From contig NC_134537.1 in the NCBI RefSeq assembly GCF_050624435.1, positions 12,892,584-12,956,583 of the forward strand: a DNA stretch of 64,000 nucleotides, in the 5' to 3' direction. Below, piece after piece: positions 34,470 to 46,029 of this stretch (the first letter of the stretch is position 1; each line of letters starts with the position of its first letter). The stretch is from Tenrec ecaudatus (Eukaryota; Chordata; Mammalia; Afrosoricida; Tenrecidae). Under the pieces are notes generated by a model. It searched no databases. It had not been told where the DNA came from and saw nothing but the letters and a program-made list of their open reading frames with translations. Both the position numbers and the translations under genes were made by a program.

Positions 34470-35425
34470 ATATGGGTGCTATAGCAAAGTGTGGTGAAGA
34501 AGTTAGATGGTGCCTGGTGATGAGAGAAAATAGCATCTAGGGTAGGCAAAGCGGGTACATAAGCAAATGTGGTGAAGAAAGCTGATGGTGCCTGGCTATC
34601 AAAAGATATAGAGTCTGGGGTTTTAAAGGTTTGAAGATAAACCAGCAGCTCTCTAGTTGAGAAGCAATAAAGCCCACATGGAAGAAGCACACCAGCCTGT
34701 GTGTGTGTTGATCACCAGGTGTCGATAGGATCAGGTATCAGGCATCAAAGAACAAAAAATTATATCATTGAGAATGAGGGGAAGTGCAGAGTGGGGACCC
34801 CAAGCCCATCTGTAGGCAACTGGACATCCCCTTACAGAAGGGTCTCGGGAGGAGATGAGCCAGTCAAGGTGCAGTGTAGCAACAATGAAACATACAACTT
34901 TCCTCTAGTTCTTAAATGCTTCCTCCCCCACCACTATCATGATCCCAATTCTACCTTTCAAATCTGGCTAGACCAGAGAATGTATACTGGTACAGACAGG
35001 AACTGGAAACACAGGGAATCCAGGACAGATGATCCCTTCAGGACCAGTGGTAAGAGTGGCAATACAAGGAGGGTGGAGGGAAGGTGGGGTAGAAAGGGGG
35101 AACTGATCACAAGGATCTACAAATAACCCCCTCTGCAGGGGATGGACAAGAGAAAAACGGGTGAGGGGAGACGTCGGACAGTGTAAGACATGTCAAAATA
35201 ACAATAATTTATAAATTATCAAGGTTTCGTGAGGGAGGGGAGCGGGGAGGGTGGGGGACAGTGAGGAGCTGATACCAAGGGCTCAAGTAGAAAGCAAATG
35301 TTTTGAGAATGATGATGGCAACAGATGTACCAATGTGCTTGACACAATGGATGTATGTATGGAATGTGATAAAAGTTGTATGAGCCCCAAATAAATTGAT
35401 TTCAAAAAAAGAAAAAGAAAAAAGA
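34470..35425 (+). mobile_element. L1 LINE 3' UTR (sense) with local duplication
   Basis: Standard 3' UTR modules ending GCCCCAAATAAATTGATTTC and an A-rich tail near 35400. Near the 5' edge the module AATGTGGTGAAGAAAGCTGATGG appears twice in about 90 bp (34475-34545 and 34555-34625), the first copy more diverged. Confidence 0.85.
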
Positions 35426-35781
35426 ATGTAGCCCTGAGGCTGTAAAGGCTTGTTTCCAAACAAGCAGCCATCGAATTGAGATGTCAACTAAGTGCCCATG
35501 GATGAAGCACGCCATCACCAGTGACCCAAGGACTGCAAACGTATAATGTGGAGCTGAGTGAGGGAATAGTATCAGAAGCTACGTGTGAGATTCCGGTTTG
35601 CAGAATGTATGGATAGGTGTGGGAGCCCAAGATCCATTTGCTAGATCCACATAGGAAATAAGCCTCTGGTGATTTTCCTCTCTCCGTAATAGAGGGATGG
35701 GAAGAAACTGGTTACTAAACAGAGTGCGTTTGACAAAGGACGATGGGAAATCAAAGTGATAAAAACCTGACTGGAACAGTG

Positions 35782-35797
35782 AAAACCTTGTCAGCTG
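35782..35797. repeat. Target-site duplication, left (16 bp)
   Basis: AAAACCTTGTCAGCTG, repeated exactly at 36309-36324. Confidence 0.95.
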
Positions 35798-36308
35798 CTT
35801 TTCACGAAGATGGAGAAGGAAGCTCCTGTCCCTCCCAAAATGCAAGCTAAAGCAAAGACTTTAGAAGCCAAGAAGGCCGTGCTGAAAGGCGTCCACAGCC
35901 ACACACAAAAAGATCCGCACGTCACCCACCGTCAGGTGGCCCAGGACTCTGAGACTAAGAAGGCAGCCAGAATACCCTCGGAAGAGCGCCCCCAGGAGAA
36001 ACAAACCTGGACCATTGTGCCATCATCACGTTCCTCTTGACCACAGTCTGCCATGAAGATGGAAGGTAACAACACACTTGTGTTCATTCTGGATGTCAAA
36101 GCCAACAAACACCGGATCAAACAGGCTGTGAAGAAGCTCTACGACATTGGCGTAGCCAAGGTCAATACCTCGATCTGGTCAGACGGTGAGCAGAAGGCTG
36201 GCTCCTCACTATGACGCATTTGATGTTGCCAGGAAGATCAGCATCATGTAAACTGAGCCCAGCTGGCTAATGCTCAATATAAACTTTTTCAATTAGAAAG
36301 ACAAAAAC
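35798..36308 (+). pseudogene. RPL23A: RPL23A processed pseudogene
   Basis: Intronless copy of the ribosomal protein L23a (uL23) mRNA between exact 16-bp target duplications, with start codon at 35810 and an A-rich tail near 36295-36308. The N-terminal tail ([20 protein letters not shown]-like region) is in frame for about 33 codons. A frameshift then scrambles the middle. The C-terminal half is again readable from about 36051: [20 protein letters not shown] and [16 protein letters not shown] deletion after GEQKA removes the conserved YVRL segment before a stop at 36249. The parent protein is a large-subunit component near the peptide exit tunnel. This copy cannot make it. It sits inside an L1 3' UTR. 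Confidence 0.95.
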
Positions 36309-36324
36309 AAAACCTTGTCAGCTG
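36309..36324. repeat. Target-site duplication, right (16 bp)
   Basis: Exact copy of 35782-35797. Confidence 0.95.
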
Positions 36325-36769
36325 ATCCCCCTTATGATGCACGGTGGGCCTAATCCGGTTTTCAACGTTTTCCGTTTTCATGCTGGGGTTTATCTCAGAT
36401 GTATTTTGTCATTGGGGGTAACCCTCTTGAATTTTGGTTATGGATTTTCAGTATAGGAAACCCAGGATTGATGAACCTAGGAGACGGCAAGTCGAATTAG
36501 GGTTTGGGGGCTACAGGAGGGTGGTGGTGGTGAAGGGGAGCTGATGTCTAAGTTCAAGAAGGAAGGGCATGCTTTGAAAGTGGTTGTTGAAGCAATTGTA
36601 TGCTCCTGCTTGGCGTGAGCGCACTCGGAATGAAATGACGGCTGTAGTAGCTCCAGATAAAACTGGTTTTAAAGGAACAACAAGCCAAACAAAAATGAAA
36701 ACAAAATCAAACAACCCAAAAGCCCCAAACCCGAAAATGGCTGGATTTACTTATTCCAATTATGCCCTG

Positions 36770-36945
36770 AAGATGGAGCCCCGGTTGGTCTAGTGGTTAC
36801 ATGCCGGGCTCCGATCCACATCGTCGGCACTTCAAAACCACCCATAGAAAGATTGAGCATTGTGCTCCTATAAACAGTTACAGCCTCGAGCTGCTTTGCA
36901 CCGGCATGGACTCGATGGCAGTGAGATGTCCTGAAGAGGTTATTC
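36770..36945 (+). mobile_element. AfroSINE (sense)
   Basis: GGAGCCCCGGTTGGTCTAGT head with tRNA-like A box, CACTTCAAAACCACCC B-box region, and ATGGACTCGATGGCAGTGAG tail. Confidence 0.85.
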
Positions 36946-37454
36946 CGTAGGACCTGCTGTTGAGATGTTTTCTCTAAGCAGCTCTGGTTCCCATAATTTC
37001 TGGGCCTAGATCCTTCTAGCATGTTCCCTTTGGGCCTAAAGTAGGAAAAATCTGTTTCAACAAAGAACTCTCAGTGACAAGAATAAAGACACTTATGTGG
37101 CACAGAGCAGAGTGCCAAATGGTCCATATTGTCAGCGATACAAAAGCATGAAGGAGAGCAGTGAGAGAGAATCTTCTGGAAAGGCCAGTTGGGGCCGTGT
37201 TATGTGAATCTAAGTGCCAGGCAAAGATTTTGAACTGTATTTGGTGGAAAATGGAGAACTCTCTTCAATCATCTCAACTGGTTTGATATGACTGTATCTC
37301 TCCTTCAAGATTAATCTGCAGTAGTGTGGGGATATGAACAGAGACATGGGAAATAAAAAGACCAATCAGGACTTTATTGCAAAGGTTCAGGTCCATGATC
37401 CATGGACTCATGATATGTAAGTGGCAATCAAGAATGGGTAGCATTTGAAGCCAA
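36946..37454. other. No recognisable feature
   Basis: Nothing recognised. Confidence 0.4.
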
Positions 37455-39045
37455 CCTCTGGGGGCATGCAGCAGAACAGCAGGGTGAGCAGAGCAAGGAA
37501 GTCTCCAGGGATAGATGTGGGGCCAGGGCATGGCACCCTATCAGACTCGACTGGAAAGCACTCATGAAGGACAACAAATAGACCCTGAACTAGTTATATG
37601 GTTTTATTGTGTTGTTGTAGCTATTGTTTTACTTTCTATTGTTGATTTCTATTGTACTCAGTCTTGTGATGGTACATAGCATGTCTACCTGGAAGAAATA
37701 GGTGGGATAAACAAGCAGGAACAGAGAACAACGGGATGACCATTCTGGGGACGTGGGAGAAGGGGAGGTAGGGGAAAGGAAGTGGGTGTTAACAAACCCA
37801 GGGACAAGGGAACAACAAGTGATCCAAAATCAGTGCCAAGGAGGGTGTAAAAGGAATGGCAGGGCTGGATCAAGGGCAATGTAAACGAGAGGCATTCCTA
37901 AAACCCAAACGAAGGCTGAACATGATAGTGGGACAAGAGGAAAGTACAAAGAAATAGAGGAAAGAACTAGGAGGCAAAGGGTAGTCATAGAGATCTAAAT
38001 ACAGGCATATGCAGATGTAAATATGTTTATATATGACTAGGGGAAATAGATCTACGTGCATATATTTATAGGTTTATTATTAAGGAAACAGATGGAGAGT
38101 GGGCTCCTGCTCAAGTACTCACTCAACACAAGAACACGTTGGTCTAACAATTCAGCAATCTGAGATGCTCACCTTCCTGGCACGATTGCTCAAGACAATG
38201 GGTGCATAAGCAAATGCGATGAAGAAAGCTGATGGTGCCCGGCTGTCAAAAGATATAGAATCCGGGGTCCTATAGACTGGAAGATAAACAAGGGGCTATC
38301 TAACTTCGGAACAATAAAGCCCACATGGAAGAAGCACATCAGCCTGTGAGATCACAAGGTGTAGAAGGGATCAGGTATCAGGCATCAAAGGCCAAAAAAA
38401 ATTATAGCATTGTGAATGGGAGGGTGCTGTATAGGGACCCAGGGCCCATCTGTGGGAAATTGGACATCCCCTTGCAGAAGGGCTGGAGGGAGGAGATGAG
38501 CCAGTCAGTTGCAGTGTAGCAATGATGAAATATACAATTTTCCTCTAGTTCTTGAATGCTTCCTCCCCCCCACTATCATGATCCCAATTCTACCTCACAA
38601 ATCCGGCTGGACTGGAGGATGTACACTGGCACGGATAGGAACTGGAAACACAGGGAATCCAGGACAGATGAACCCCCCAGGGCCAGTGGTGAGAGTGGTT
38701 ATACCGGGAGGGTGGAGGGAAGGTGAGTGAGAAAGGGGGGGACAGATGACAAGGATCTACATATAACCTCCTCCCTGGGGGACAGAGAGCAGAGAAGTGG
38801 GTGAAAGGAGACATCAGATGGTGCAATATATGACAAAATAATAATAATTTATAAATGATCAAGGTTTCATGGGGGAGGGGAGTGTGGAGGGAGAGGAAAA
38901 ATGAGGAACTGATACCAAGGGCTCAACTAGAAATCAAATGTTTTGAGAATGATGATGGCAACATACAATGTACAAATGTGCTTGACACAATGGATGGATG
39001 TATGGATTGTGATAAGAGTTGTAGGAGCCCCAAATAAAATGATTT
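37455..39045 (+). mobile_element. L1 LINE 3' UTR (sense)
   Basis: Extends from the GGGGCATGCAGCAGAACAGC module through GGGACAAGGGAACAACAAGTG, the 38340 GAAGAAGCACATCAGCCTG module and the purine-rich tract to the 3' end CCCCAAATAAAATGATTTA at about 39045. Its extreme 3' end is the target of the next element. Confidence 0.9.
39034..39045. repeat. Target-site duplication in an L1 3' end, left
   Basis: ATAAAATGATTT, repeated exactly at 39851-39862. Confidence 0.85.
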
Positions 39046-39850
39046 AAAAAAGTTTTTACGTTATATTAGGGGCTCATACAACTCTTATCACAATCCATAC
39101 ATATACATACATCAATTGTATAAAGCACATCTGTACATTCCCTGCCCCAATCATTCTCAAAGCATTTGCTCTCCACTTAAGCCCTTTGCATCAGGTCCTC
39201 TTTTTTCCCCCTCCCTCCCCACTCCCCCCTCCCTCAAGAGCTCTTGATAATTTATAGGTTGTTATTTTGTCATATCTTGCCCTATCCGGTGTCTCTCTTC
39301 CCTCCCTTCTCTGCTGTCTCCCAGGGAGGAGGTCACATGTGGATCCTTTTAATCAGTTCCCCCTTTCCAACCCACTCACCCTCTACTCTCCCAGCATTGC
39401 CCCTCACACCACTGGTCCTGAAGGTATCATCCACCCTGGATTCCCTGTGCCTCCAGCTCCTGTATGCACCAGTGTACAACCTCTGCCCTATCCAGTTCTG
39501 CAAGGTAGAATTCGGATCATAGTAGTTGGGGGGAGGAAGCATCCAGGATCTGGGGAAAAGCTGTATTCTTCATCGGTACTACATCGCACCCTGAATGACC
39601 CATCTCCTCTCCTAAACCCCTCTGTGAGGGGATCTCCAGTGGCTGACAAATGGGCTTTGGGTCTCCACTCTTCACTTCCCCCTTCATTCACTATGGTATA
39701 TATATATATCATGCTATATATATATATATATAAATATATTTGCATGATGCCTTATACCTGGTCCCTTTGGCACCTCATGATCGCACAGGCTGGTGTGCTT
39801 CTTCCATGTGGGCTTTTTTGCTTCTGAGCTAGATGGCCACTTGTTCACCT
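39046..39850 (-). mobile_element. L1 LINE inserted into the tail of another L1
   Basis: A minus-strand L1 3' UTR copy (TTATATTAGGGGCTCATAC on the plus strand) lies between two copies of the plus-strand L1's last 12 bases. It therefore inserted at that element's polyadenylation region, in opposite orientation. It is 5'-truncated in the AGATGGCCACTTGTTCACC module. A TA-rich microsatellite replaces the usual TGATATGATTTTTTG stretch. The 186-codon plus-strand open frame at 39267-39827 is antisense and meaningless. Confidence 0.9.
39698..39737. repeat. (TA)n microsatellite inside an L1
   Basis: Two TA runs separated by CATGC. Confidence 0.9.
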
Positions 39851-39862
39851 ATAAAATGATTT

Positions 39863-40837
39863 TTTAAAAAGGAAAAAGAATGGGTGACATGATGACTTTT
39901 GCCTTTCTGGGTGGGAGTCAAGGGGAGAGGAAGCTGATCTGTACCAGAGCTGGTGGGGAGCACATCCCATTGGCACACAGAGCTGATGGACTCTGCTGCA
40001 TTGCACTTTAAGTTCCCCAGAGAGGGAGGTTCCACGTGAAAAGAGAAATGCTGTCAACTTCGCCTGGAGAGCAAGCCCGCTGGATTTGAACCAAATGAGT
40101 ATCTCGAACTGATGAAGCTGAAGCTTTGACCACTCCATTGGCAGGCAAGAGAAGTTCCCATTTGGAAGATTCGATATGCCTGGAGTTTTTTTCCTGAAAA
40201 AATTAAAATACAAGTCCCCCCTATTTTTTAGTGGTTCATAAAAAGTAGTGAAAGGGAAAACCTTATTGAGCAATAAAGGGTGTGTTAATGGGTATTCACA
40301 AGCAGTGGCGAGAGGCCAACTCCCATGCATGTATTAGGCTCGAACCTCAGTACCGGACAATTATGAGACTCACAGAGGCCCCGATTTCACTTGGAAACTG
40401 TGATAGAGGCAGCTTCTCCCGTCCTCTGTAGCAACTCGATACAGACTAAATTAGGGATCCTGTCTGTTGACAGCACGCAACATTATAATATTGGCAAAGT
40501 TGTTCTTTGGAACCCAATTCTTTATCTTCTGTGCTTGGCAAACAGCTGAGGCTGTCTGTGTCCCTCGTGTGTATGGCCAGTAGTGTTGGATCAGAGAAAA
40601 TCGCAGTTGGCAATGTCCACTGCTCATCAGGTTTGAGAATATTCCTTTTCAGCTGAAATTTTGTTACGTAGGTCCCATAGCCACTCACTTTCCTTTAGGC
40701 AATCAGACCTTGCGGATCTCTAGAGAAACGTTTTCCTGACAGAAAGCAATATTGTCCTATGTAGCTGGCTCTGCTATTCCTTTCAGGGACCATTAGGACA
40801 GTTGAAGGGGGATTTTTGGAAAGTGTTTCTGCTATTC
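39863..40837. other. Repeat-free block, possibly conserved non-coding
   Basis: No convincing transposon. A 100-bp stretch near 40050-40150 faintly resembles an antisense tRNA-derived head. The remainder has the even composition of single-copy, possibly constrained DNA. Function unknown. Confidence 0.35.
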
Positions 40838-41264
40838 AGTGCCATTGTGTCAGTTGTGACTCATAGTGACCCTCTGTACAGCCGAATGAAACCCTGTCCA
40901 GCCCTGTGCCACCCCACAATTGTACTGATATTTGAGTCTACTGTTTTAGCTATTGTGTTAATCCATCTTGTCAAAGGCCTTCCTTTTTTACCCTGACACT
41001 ATACTTGGTTCAACATGATGTTCTTTTCCAAGGATTTGTCTTTCCTGAAAACATGTCCAAAGTGTGTGAGAAGATGTCTTGCTCTCCTTGCCTCTAAAGA
41101 GCATTCTGGCTGTACTTCTCCCAAGACAGACCTGCTTGTTCTCTTGGCAGTTCTCGGCACTTTCCATATTCATTGTCATGATTCAAATGCATCGACTATA
41201 TTTTTTGGTTTTCCTTATTCAATGTTCAACTTTCACATGCATATGAGGCGATTGAAGATATCAT

Positions 41265-41458
41265 GGCTTGGGTCAGGTACCAGTTGGGCTGCTAACTGAA
41301 AGGTCAGCAGTTCGAAACCACAAGCCTCTCCGTGGGAGAAAAATGGGGCTTCCTATTCTCATGAAGAGTTACAGTCTTGGAAACTCACAGGGGAAATTCC
41401 ATCCTAAGTTACTATGCACGACGAGCTAGAGTTGACTTGGTGACAGTGAGTTGGGGTA
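41265..41458 (+). mobile_element. AfroSINE nested in an RTE
   Basis: CAGTTGGGCTGCTAACTGAA, GGTCAGCAGTTCGAAACC (an almost perfect B box), GAAACTCACAGGGGAAATTC and GACTTGGTGACAGTGAG in order. The RTE text resumes immediately afterwards (GCGTCTTAGTTTTCAAAGTA). Confidence 0.9.
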
Positions 41459-42648
41459 GGTTGCGTCTTAGTTTTCAAAGTAGCATCCTTGCTTTTCAAC
41501 ACTCCAAAGAGGTTTTGTGCAACTGATTTAACCAACGCAAGATGTCGTTTAATCTCCTGACTGCTGCTTCCACTTGTATTAATTATGAATCCAAGCAAGA
41601 CATAATCCTTGATAACTTAAACCTTTCCTCCATTTATCATGATGCTACCTATTGTTCACCACTTGTGAGGATTTTGGTCTTCTTTACACTGAGTTGTAAT
41701 CCATACGGATTACTGCAATCCTTGATCTTCATCAGCAAGTGCTTCAAGTCCTCCTCACACCCCACAAGCAAGGTGTATCATCTACGTATGGCAGGTTGTT
41801 AATATGACTTCCTCCAATCCTGATGCCACACTGTGCTTCCTATATGTCCCTTCTCTGATTATGTGTTTAGCACACAGAATGAATAAGTATGGTGAGAGGA
41901 TACACCCCAGACATGTACCTTTCCGGATTCCTAAGCCACACAGTATTCCCTTGTTCTGTTCGCACAACTCAAGTTCCACAGGAGCATAACGAAATGCTCT
42001 GGAATTCCCATTTTTCTCAAAGTTTTCCGTAGTTCCAGTCAACACAGTCCAATGCCTTGGCCTAGTGAACCAAACACACACGAACACGTTTCTGGTATTC
42101 TCTGCCTTCTGCTGAGAGTCCTCTGCCATTAGCAACGACAGCACTCGCTCCCCTTCCTCCTCTGAATCTGACCTGAGCCCCCGGCAGCTCCCCATCAGTG
42201 TAATGCTGCAAACGTTATTGGATAAGCTTTTGCAACATTTTACTTGCACGTGATACTAATAATATCGTTCTATCATTTAACCATTCTGCTGGATCACCTT
42301 TCTTGGGAATGAGTATAAATATGGATCTTTCCCAGTCAGTTGCCAAATAGCTCTTTTCCAAAAGCAAGTGCTTTCCAGCGTTACATCAGCTTGTTGAAAC
42401 ATTTTAACTGATGTCCCGTGAATTCTGGAGCCTTGCTTTTTGCTAATGCTTTTAATGCACCTTGAACTTCTTCCTTCTGTACCATTGATTCTTACTTACA
42501 TGCTCCCTCCTGAAATGGTGGAATGACCCGTTCTTGTTTGGTGCAGTGACTCTGTGTACTCTTTTCATCTTCTTTGTATGCTTCCTGAGTCATTTAATAC
42601 TTTGCTCTTAGGACATTTCAATATTACTACCTGAGGTTTAGTTTCTTT

Positions 42649-42666
42649 TCTTCTTTTTTTTTTTTA
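42649..42666. repeat. Poly-T run
   Basis: Run of about 16 T within the RTE, likely length-variable. Confidence 0.8.
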
Positions 42667-43440
42667 GTCCCCTCAGTTTAAGATATACTGAGCATATTCT
42701 TCCTTTTTGGTTTGCTAACTCAAGGTCTTTTCCCATTTTGTTATAATTTTTCACTTGGTCTTCTCCAGCTGCCCTTTGAAACTTCTGTTCAGCTCTTTGA
42801 CTTCATAATTTTTTCCATTTTTGACTTCATAATTGTTTTAGCTATTCTATGATTAAGAGGAATTTTCAGAGTCTCTTTCTGATCTTTTTTTTTTTTAAAC
42901 TTTCCTGTCTTTTTAATGACCGTTTGCTTCATTTATGATGTTCTTGATGTCCTCCCACAGCTCATCAGGTCCTTCTTCATTAATGTCCGATGCTGTAAAT
43001 CTGCTCTTGAGATGATCTCAAAATTCAGGTGGGCCAGAGTCAGTGTCATATTTTGCTCGCATAGACTTGTTTTCATTCCCTTCAGCTACAACCCCAACTT
43101 ACACATGAGCAACTGATCGTTCCATCGTCCACTCTTGGCCTGGTTTTAGCTTTTGATATTGTGCTTTTTCATCACCTCTTCTCACAGAGAGAGCCAATTT
43201 GATGTCCGTGTATTTCATCTCGAGAAGTCCACATGTGTAGTTGCTGCTTGTTTTGCTGAAAAACCTTATTTGGTATGAAAAATTCATTGGTCTTGCAAAA
43301 TTCTATCGTATAATCTCCAGCTTCATTTCTATCACCAACACCATATTTTCCAAGTACAATTACTTCCTTTTAGTTTCCAATTTTTTCATTCCAATTGACA
43401 ATAATCAGATGTAGGCATTTTTGGAAGAGCATTGTTCTTC

Positions 43441-45169
43441 ATACAAGAGTGAACAAGGATTAAAAAAAATCTATCCCTTTATTTTCTGTGTTCTGGTTAC
43501 CCTCAAATGTGAAAATTCTTAAAACACAATCAGACGAATTCGTAGCCTTCAAAAGTAGCATGCCAAAAATATTTTTCAATAACTTCTTCGTGTAAACCTG
43601 GTGCGATGGGTTATTGGAGGTTCAGAGGAGAACTTGTGGGATTATACTACTTTTAAGGTAGTTTTACACACTCTTTGTGTGGATGAGACACTCACAAACA
43701 GACAGCAGAGCTCAGCCGGGTTTAATAAATGCTACCAGATGGCTCAGCCCATTGGTGCCAGGGGAGTTCAGAAAAGGGCGCATCCCTCTGAATCCCACTG
43801 ACCGAATGTCTCCCCTTCTGATCTGCAGTCCCTTCTTCCCTGGGAGCATTTCAATAGGCTTCATGGCACCAAATCTGCTCTATTATTTTTTATGACTGCA
43901 GATATCCTCCAGCACAGGGGATGGTGTATGTCTGGTGCGGGAGGTGGTGGGGGTGGGGGTGGGAGAGAAGAAACAATGCCAAGTACCTTCACAAACTGGC
44001 CCTAGAGAGCCATGACTTACACGACCCTCTCTGTATACTACCTGATGCTGGAGAGAATCCCCTGCCCCCTTTTCATCAAAAACAGCCAATCCCTTCAGAC
44101 AGGTAACACAGAAGCCCCAGAGCAGGAGTGCATTGCATTGACAATAGAGTGCTTGCTGGAGTAAGCCAGGAGGGAGAGAAGCACTGCATAAAGGGAGGGG
44201 GGGAGAAAGAAGGATTTACTTGAACTCTGCAAGCATTTTCAGTGGTGATTGCAGGAAAGCAGGAAACAGCAGCGATCAATAATGCTGACACCAAATATTC
44301 TGGGACCCTTGTAGCTGCATTCATCTTTGAGACAGTGCTGTTGGCGCGGAGACCCTGTCAGAGGAAATGGAATGGATTATGTATCTAAAGGGTTAGCTCA
44401 TAGAGCCTCTTGAAAGGGCAATCTTTGGGACTTGCTCCTGCCCTTCTTTATTTGTAGAAGAATATATTCAGTCCACACGAGGGATGGGCTCAGGTAACTG
44501 TTGGACATTACAGATGAGGTGACATGTATCCCTGGCTCTCCACTCTGCCCTCCGGGACTCATTTTCTGCAGCCATGTGGATTCCATTGAAATAGGGAGTA
44601 GACACTCCTCTCTCTTCTTCAGGCAGCAGCTCCTTCCTTGACCTCCCCTAATGCACATCCGCTGGAAACGAAAGCACAGCGAGATCTCAGACATTCCAAT
44701 CCTTTTACTACACACCAGAAGGATGTGCATGTGTGGCTTTTGTCCAACATTTGAAATCCGTCACATTGTCTCATGCTAGCACAGGAAAATGGAATGCTGT
44801 CCAAGAAGATTTTTTTCACCCAGAGTGCTTCAGTGTGAAGATTTTTAAAATTTATTTTGATGCCTCATAAATAAACCAGTGACAACATGAAAAGTGGCCT
44901 GGGAGGACTAACCTACCACACCACACTGAAGGTAGTCAGTGAGCAGAGAACAGCTTACTGCACCACTGGGACCACTCCAGTATCATCAAGAGCAACACTG
45001 GCTGAAAATGGAAGGGAAAACCTGCTTTTGTGTCTGCTAGGGACTGTGGAGTTGATGGCAGCTCGTACTCTAATACCTTGATTCAATGACAACTCCTTTC
45101 TATGATAGCTTGAAGCCCCAGATGTCTTTTTTTCATTGTTTAGAGGGGGAATGAACTGTATTTTGGAAA
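43441..45169. other. No recognisable gene or repeat
   Basis: Single-copy-looking sequence with a G-rich motif at 43939-43963. Minus-strand open frames at 44398-44730 and 44955-45263 lack any recognisable domain. Confidence 0.5.
43939..43963 (+). other. Potential G-quadruplex motif
   Basis: Four G runs of at least three (GGG, GGGGG, GGGGG, GGG) with loops of 7, 1 and 1 bases satisfy the standard quadruplex pattern. Confidence 0.6.
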
Positions 45170-45174
45170 TCTGG
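45170..45174. repeat. Target-site duplication, left (TCTGG)
   Basis: Exact match to 45696-45700. Confidence 0.9.
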
Positions 45175-45695
45175 TGTGTTAGTCTGGGTACTTTAGAGAA
45201 ACAAATGCACAGAAACTCATATGTATAAGAGAGACTTTTATATAAAGGGTAAGTGCCTATCAAGAAAACATCTCAACCCAGTGCTGCCCAAGCCCACAAG
45301 TCCAACCCATATATGTCCAACACCAATCCACAAAGCCCTCCTCCATCTCACAAAACACATGCAATGGCTTTGACCGCAGGAGGAAAGCCAAATCAGTGAA
45401 CGTGTAAGCATCTCAGTGTATCTCAGTGCTGGCAGAGGTCTCCACATGGCTGCTCCAGCACCCAGGGTTGCATTGGGTTAGGTCCATGAGGCTTCTTCTT
45501 GGGGATGTCTTGCAGGAAGTGAGCCTTGCCAGCTGAAGTAGGGAACTGGCTCAGGCAGCTGCACCTTCATCCGCTCATCACAAAGCAAGAGACCTGAGAA
45601 CTAGAAAGTTGAGGCTCACTGAGCCATTTACCTCTCCGCCCTTCAATTAACCCCACATGTGTTTATCAGCCAAGTTGGCACAATAAACTACCTCA
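45175..45695 (-). mobile_element. Solo LTR of an ERVL (MLT2-like) endogenous retrovirus
   Basis: 521 bp, TG...CA, flanked by a perfect TCTGG duplication. Same family and orientation as 12326-12834 (shared GAAAACATCNCAACCCAGTG, CCAACACCAATCCACAAAG, GGCTGCTCCAGCACC segments), with a small tandem repeat of ATCTCAGTG near 45411-45428. The minus-strand TATATAAAAG box is near 45236-45245. No gag, pro or pol remains next to it. Confidence 0.88.
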
Positions 45696-45759
45696 TCTGG
45701 TATATTATGTCATTCATGAACCTCTTAAAAACAAAGCAAAATGAAACAAACAAAATAAA

Positions 45760-45990
45760 ACCAGCCGTGGATGGTTGTCAAGTCAATTACAACTTATGGA
45801 GACACCATGTTTTTCAGAGTAGAAGTGAACGCTGTAGGTGTTTCAAAGGCTACCATCTTTTGAAAGTAGATTGCCAGATTTCTTCTGAGCTGCTTCTTGG
45901 GAGTAAAAATGAGGCTATCTTCTCTTGTAAAGATCCATAGCCTCAGAAACCCTATAGATGATTGTTATAAGTCAGAATCAACTTGACTGT
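45760..45990. mobile_element. Two AfroSINE fragments in opposite orientation
   Basis: The antisense tail/body (CAAGTCAATTACAACTTATGG, AGTAGATTGCCAGATTTC) runs to about 45898, where a sense 3' part begins (AGCCTCAGAAACCCTATAG, AGTCAGAATCAACTTGACTG). The joint suggests an insertion or a small inversion. Confidence 0.65.
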
Positions 45991-46029
45991 AGTGTTTGCT
46001 TGTTTGTTTGCTTTTTGATTCCTTTGATT

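Larger units (their letters stand above)
35428..36690 (+). mobile_element. L1 LINE with alternative 3' end (sense), split by RPL23A
   Basis: Begins with CTGTAAAGGCTTGTTTCCAA and continues to 35797; interrupted by the retrocopy, it resumes near 36325 with text complementary to the alternative 3' end at 7178-7620 (GAAACCCAGGATTGATGAAC at about 36457 is the reverse complement of the 7.4-kb segment). A second example of the alternative L1 3' UTR in the window. Confidence 0.75.
40838..43440 (-). mobile_element. RTE/BovB-type LINE, about 2.6 kb
   Basis: Minus-strand RTE running from the 3' end (TGACTCATAGTGACCCTCTG near 40857) through the reverse transcriptase to the endonuclease near 43440. Remnants of the minus-strand protein include GCILSPYLFILCAK (41782-42249), the reverse-transcriptase motif upstream of the catalytic FADD box, which itself is not intact. 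Many frameshifts. An AfroSINE lies inside at 41265-41458. RTE/BovB encodes an endonuclease plus reverse transcriptase in one frame; this copy is dead. Confidence 0.9.

Noticed and set aside
39267-39827. 186-codon plus-strand open frame
   Set aside because: Antisense to an L1 3' UTR; the same spurious, proline/leucine-rich frame occurs in other copies (for example 1944-2495).
40050-40150. Antisense AfroSINE
   Set aside because: Only a loose resemblance to the tRNA-derived head; no body or tail follows.
41285-41325. tRNA gene suggested by a good B box
   Set aside because: The A and B boxes belong to the AfroSINE head; no complete cloverleaf or anticodon stem.
41782-42249. 155-codon minus-strand open frame as a host gene
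   Set aside because: It reads as a degraded RTE reverse transcriptase (GCILSPYLF motif), not a host gene.
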